NCBI GenBank assembly: GCA_008638375.1
Contig: CM018038.1
Coordinates: forward strand, 12,980,515-13,044,514
Origin: Nyssa sinensis
Lineage: Eukaryota > Streptophyta > Magnoliopsida > Cornales > Nyssaceae
Direction: 5' to 3'
DNA length: 64,000 nt
The position numbers and the translations under genes were made by a program. Shown piece after piece: positions 60,101 to 64,000 of this stretch. Position 1 is the first letter of the stretch, and each line of letters opens with the position of its first letter. The notes under the pieces were generated by a model. That model was given only the letters and a program-made list of their open reading frames with translations. It did not search any database and was not told where the DNA came from.

Positions 60101-61787
60101 AACTTCAAAGCTGTAAATTGTTTTGTTCAATCGATCAAGGTATTTCTGGAAATGTTAAAAAATTCAACTAAAGCTGACAAACCAGAGTATTAGACATATG
60201 GACCCAGCCTATCATAGAAAATACAAACAACCCAGATTTTTCATGCGTTATAAGCAAATCTCTGGACATAAATATGCTTTGGTTATGACTGCTGTGTGGG
60301 TAATATCAAATCTCTGTGGCCTACTTGACTTGTGAAAGAAAATGAGAATGGGTTATTCAAAAAAGGACAAGGCGCTGCGTAGTCTTCCATTAGTACAGGT
60401 AAGCGGCTAGTTTCATGAGCTAGCTATGCTAGCTCAACCTCATCTTTGATTGATAGTGACATCCAACAGATTCAAGTCAAAAGAAAAAATGTAATCTCAA
60501 AGCCCACCAAGACAATTTATCTTTTTCAATATTTTTCATTCTAAAACTTCCATCCATCATGACCTCATTTCTGTTTTTTCTTTGATTACGACCAAGTGTC
60601 CATGTTAAACTTCCAACTTTCTGGTCAATGCGCAACAGGATGTCCTCGTTGAATTTTCATTGGACATCAGAAGTTCCTCTTCTTATATTATTTTCCGGCA
60701 CATTCAATTCATAAATTAATTTTACTGATTAAAAAAGCGATTAAATGACACAAATATAGGAAATTACTTAAGAAATATAACATATGTGTATATGCATGCA
60801 TATGAAGAATTTCAACGAACAAGGGGAGGCTGTGCAGGGCATAACTCATAGAGATAAGAGGATAATATAGTGCTCAGCTTGATTCCTGACAAGACATATG
60901 ACGGGACACGGAAACTTTGGAATCTTATAATAGGTTCGGTTGGAGCAGTTGTCATATTGTATTTTTTCCTCCCTTATGAAGCCACATACATTAAACAAAA
61001 GGGCTAGGGTAGAAAGATTTTTCATGTTAATGACTAAAATTAAGGAGTTTGGGAAGTATGCTAGCTTTCAGCTTAGATAGTCAGCACAACTAATGGAATA
61101 AGTACAAAGTTAGAATAAGTACAAAGTTAAAATGACCTCTTTTATCTTGGCATGAGTTAAAATGACCTCTTTTGTTGGCACAATCAAAATTTTACTAAAT
61201 TCTTTCCAAAAACCATCAGTTAAAGTCAATTGTAAAACATTCTAGTTTTGCTACTAAAATGTTTATTACCTAAAAAGCAAATATGTTCTTTTTCTAATTC
61301 TTATGTAATGTATTTTGCTAAAACAAAAAAGAAGGAAGAATAAATGAAAATAAAATGGAATGAGGCCATCAATATTAATGATGTATTTATGAAATATTCA
61401 ATAATCTTGCTAACCTAAGACTGTGGCTATATATAAGCTGAAAAATGGGTTGTTCAAGCTCGGCAGTCCTACCTAAAACTAGCCGATACGACTAGATTCC
61501 TGCCCAACCTTTTGAAGCAGCTAAACAGGCTTGATGCCTCAACACTTAATCTCTCCCAGTCCCGGTCCAGTTATATGAATGGTAAAAGTCAAATTCACTA
61601 GAACATAAAAGTAATATTATCTGCCACACTAATGTGAGATATGAAAAAAATTGTATCTATTTGCAGAAAAACATTGAGTTTGTCACAAATATCACTAGCA
61701 GTCTAGCAGCATGAAGGAAAAACAAGCAAAAATAATTTAATTAACTGAAAAACATTGCAGAGAAATTGAAATGAAATACAAATACCT
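57106..61787. other. Spacer between small gene and gene X in unit C
   Basis: Counterpart of 17711-21865. Private extra segments occur at about 58150-58280, 58605-58680 ('gggttcacataaaatcattg') and the MITE at 59015. No supported exon. Confidence 0.5.
59015..59377. mobile_element. 363-bp MITE with 8-bp target duplication (unit C only)
   Basis: Terminal inverted repeats CTAAGAAGTACTGA and (inverted right end) CTATGAAGTACGGA, flanked by CCTACAAT at 59007-59014 and 59378-59385. Just inside the ends are 'ggacacgggacacggatacg' and a matching inverted set of 'tccgatacgg' motifs. AT-rich, non-coding centre. Unit A has the empty site near 19418. Eight-base duplications fit hAT or Mutator-related classes; the exact family is not settled. 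Confidence 0.85.
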
Positions 61788-63322
61788 CTAATCGAATGCA
61801 TAGGGATCATCTGCATATGGATTCAGAGACCCTTCTGAGAACAAATCACCAATGTTGGAAGGGTGTGGATGACTCCTTCCCTTAAGGCCCTGCATAAGGA
61901 TTAAACACACAACAAACCTCAAACATGCTGAACAGAGGATTCAAGCATGTCCTAGAAGATCTATTTTTATCACTTACAACTAGTTATTAAATAAGTAGGT
62001 TAAGTTTTTTTATGATTCTACTTTACCTTGTCCATGCCAATTAAATAATCCACTTTCTTTATTCTACTTGCTTCCAACACTTTTGAAATCTATTCTTAAC
62101 AACAACGCATCCCAGAGCTTATTATTAACAACCACGAAAATTGAATATTTAGATTGGAAAATTTTCCAATCATGGGTTCTTGTAGCACTAATTACAGGTA
62201 GTACCCATTCCAACTGAGCTATAAAACTTGCGACCAGGCAATAAACCTTGCTTTCCTACAAGTACATATGCCAACCTTGTAAACTCAGAAGCAAGGGCGG
62301 AGCTACACCCAGGCTGGGCTGGGTTGTAGCCCCCCCTTCCCCCCCCCCCCCAAACAATTTTTTTCTTTTTTTTTTAGATGTAAATTGTCATACTCGTATG
62401 AATTTAGCCCATCTTCATTTGAACTTAGCCCTCCTCAAGATTTAACCCAATTCTAATTTTAACTCAACCCTTACCTCTTAAATCCTCATTTGAACCTAGT
62501 GCACCTCAAGTCTTGGCCTAATTTTAATTTTAACTCAACCCTTTACCACTTAAATTCTCATTTAAACCTAACTCAACTCAAGTTTTGGCACAATTCTAAT
62601 TCTAACGCAATACAACCCATTAACCATAATCTGTTAACTCCCCTATCATCTTCCTCTTTGAAAAATAAAGATTTACATGTAAAATTTCTTCAATTTCAGA
62701 AAAGAAAGTTTCCCAGAAATGTTTTTCCTCCAAAACTTTTCCTCTTATCATCTTCCTCTCTGAGAAAAAAAATTAAATGTAAATTTTTTCCAATTTGAGG
62801 AAAAAATTTCCCCCAAAATTTCTCTCTAAAAAATCTAGGCCCCCCCTAATTTTTTTTACTAGCTCCGCCCTTGCTTAAAAGAAGTAAAGGAACTAAAAAT
62901 TAAGAGTTCTAATGACACACTGGTCAATGAAGACTCCTATACTATTCCATGGTGATATCTCCTGTCGGTTCATTTTGTGAATCACCATTTTATAAGAGCA
63001 TGACTAGATTTATTTTTTTCAATCAGCCATGACATGAAAGAGAACTTCTCCCTTTTTCATCTCCTATTAGTTCATTTTTTGAATCGCCATTTTATAAGAG
63101 TATGACTCGATTTTTTTCAATCAGTTATGCATAGACTAAAATAGTGCTACTAATATTTGAAAGATGAGAAAATTACAACTGCAGGACACTATTTGAATTA
63201 CACATAATCACACACACACAAAGGGTCTAGAAATGATTTTGTTTTCAGCTTTTATTTACCTTGAGAGTGTCTTTGGGTGTATTAGCTTTTGGTGTTTCCC
63301 TCTTCTTGGGCTTTCTTGGATC
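61788..63322 (-). CDS. Gene X (copy C), 3' exons, continues beyond window
   Basis: Exons 63322-63260 ([20 protein letters not shown]) and 61889-61788 ([15 protein letters not shown]... to TAG) match copy A, with Ile to Lys and Tyr to Asp changes. Splice sites and frame are kept. The upstream exons would lie past 64000, beyond the LINE fragment. Function unknown, as for copy A. Confidence 0.6.
62292..62873. mobile_element. hAT-type MITE in gene X intron (copy C)
   Basis: The best preserved copy: CAAGGGCGGAGCTA at the left and TAGCTCCGCCCTTG at the right are perfect inverted repeats, flanked by CTCAGAAG and CTTAAAAG (8-bp duplication with two changes). Confidence 0.88.
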
Positions 63323-63439
63323 CTGCCATAAAACACAAAGTTAAACGACAGTAAGGAAATATACCCAAGCATCCTGCTCTGCCAAGAGACAGTCTCTTCT
63401 ATATAAGCTTACGAAATGTAAATTTGTTTAACTTTTTTT

Positions 63440-64000
63440 TATAAGTAAAGATTCATGCAAAAGGCACCACAACAGGGACACAACTGAAGTACATAAAGCA
63501 TATACATTCAAAAAACAGTTAGCCCCCCACACCCATTTCCCCCAGAAACTCAACAAAAGAATTAAGATCAATCCTAAACAATCCTGTACTCCACAAAAAT
63601 AAAGTATGGAGCATCAAATGTCTAAAAAAAGCGACTGAAGTGTTCTTCCCCCTAAAAAATTCTCCTATTTCACCCCCGCCAAATGCACCATATTACGCAT
63701 AAAGGGGCCATCTCCAAGTGCGCAAGACTTTCTGCTTCCACAGCCCCCAAGCCAACCCTTACATCCCAGCCCCCAGGCATGATCCACTTAATGCCAAAAA
63801 TAGAAAACAAAGTAACCCATAACTCCCTGGGGCAAAACAAAAGAAGATTCCTCTTCAGCTTTGCACATACTACATATGTTAGTCAACTTTAAACTGCTGC
63901 TTGCAAAAAGAGAATATACATACCCCAAACATGACTGTACTTTTTGTTTTTCTTCGTTTTGTAATTGTTCTTCCATTGGTGGTTTCAACTTCATATTCAT
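63440..64000 (-). mobile_element. LINE 3' fragment in gene X intron (copy C)
   Basis: Same truncated LINE as at 23545, running off the window edge. It reads '[16 protein letters not shown]' on the minus strand, with a small deletion after this that removes the LHLLLF residues seen in copy A. Confidence 0.8.

Larger units (their letters stand above)
53841..64000. repeat. Tandem unit copy C, truncated by window end
   Basis: Third copy, starting again with 'aacatcctcatacccatgaa' near 53849. It includes CCR4 exon 1 (54652-54752), the small membrane protein gene (56637), the last exons of gene X (61788 and 63260) and the LINE fragment running off the edge. It has private insertions at 54801-55432, about 58150-58280 and 59015-59377, and an internal repeat of a roughly 300-bp block (about 54327-54640 versus 55920-56230). 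Confidence 0.85.

Overview
The window is nuclear DNA of a flowering plant, most likely a woody eudicot. The evidence is AT-rich sequence, short-exon genes with canonical GT/AG introns, plant-type transposons (PIF/Harbinger, hAT, MITEs, LINE, TRIM, long LTRs), and plant gene families (a WW/EAR/zinc-ribbon CFL1-like protein and a leucine-rich-repeat-free CCR4 deadenylase). Species cannot be named. All identities below are judged by eye.

Region 1 (1-5.1 kb) is most of a PIF/Harbinger DNA transposon. It carries both partner genes in readable form: a DDE transposase and a Myb/SANT-like protein. A 181-bp tandem repeat lies at its left. Region 2 (5.1-9.1 kb) is gene-poor and holds a decayed minus-strand LINE, itself interrupted by an LTR-like insert. 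Region 3 (9.1-10.5 kb) is a complete two-exon CFL1-like gene on the plus strand.

Region 4 (10.6-64.0 kb) is a tandem array of three copies of one large unit: A about 10.6-35.8 kb, B about 35.8-53.8 kb, C about 53.8 kb to beyond the window. In order, the unit holds the promoter and exon 1 of a CCR4 deadenylase gene (minus), a small tail-anchored membrane protein gene (plus), an unrecognised gene X (minus) with a MITE and a LINE fragment in its introns, a captured 3' half of the CFL1 gene (plus), and the body of CCR4 (minus). Unit joins fall inside CCR4 intron 1, so each CCR4 gene spans two units. At the left edge a stray CCR4 exon 1 has no gene body.

The copies have since diverged. A gained a 3.4-kb hAT transposon, a 300-bp TRIM at a splice acceptor of gene X and an intron duplication. 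B lost about 5.6 kb (the small gene and the last exon of gene X) and gained a 3.05-kb solo LTR. C gained a 363-bp MITE and an LTR-like insert. Of the two whole CCR4 genes, the one with its body in B (47073-54752) reads through as a 532-residue protein. The one with its body in A (28517-36698) has a frameshift, a lost splice donor and several changed conserved residues. No RNA genes or CRISPR arrays were seen, and nothing looks like a new multi-gene system. The interest lies in the history of the array and the fates of its copies.
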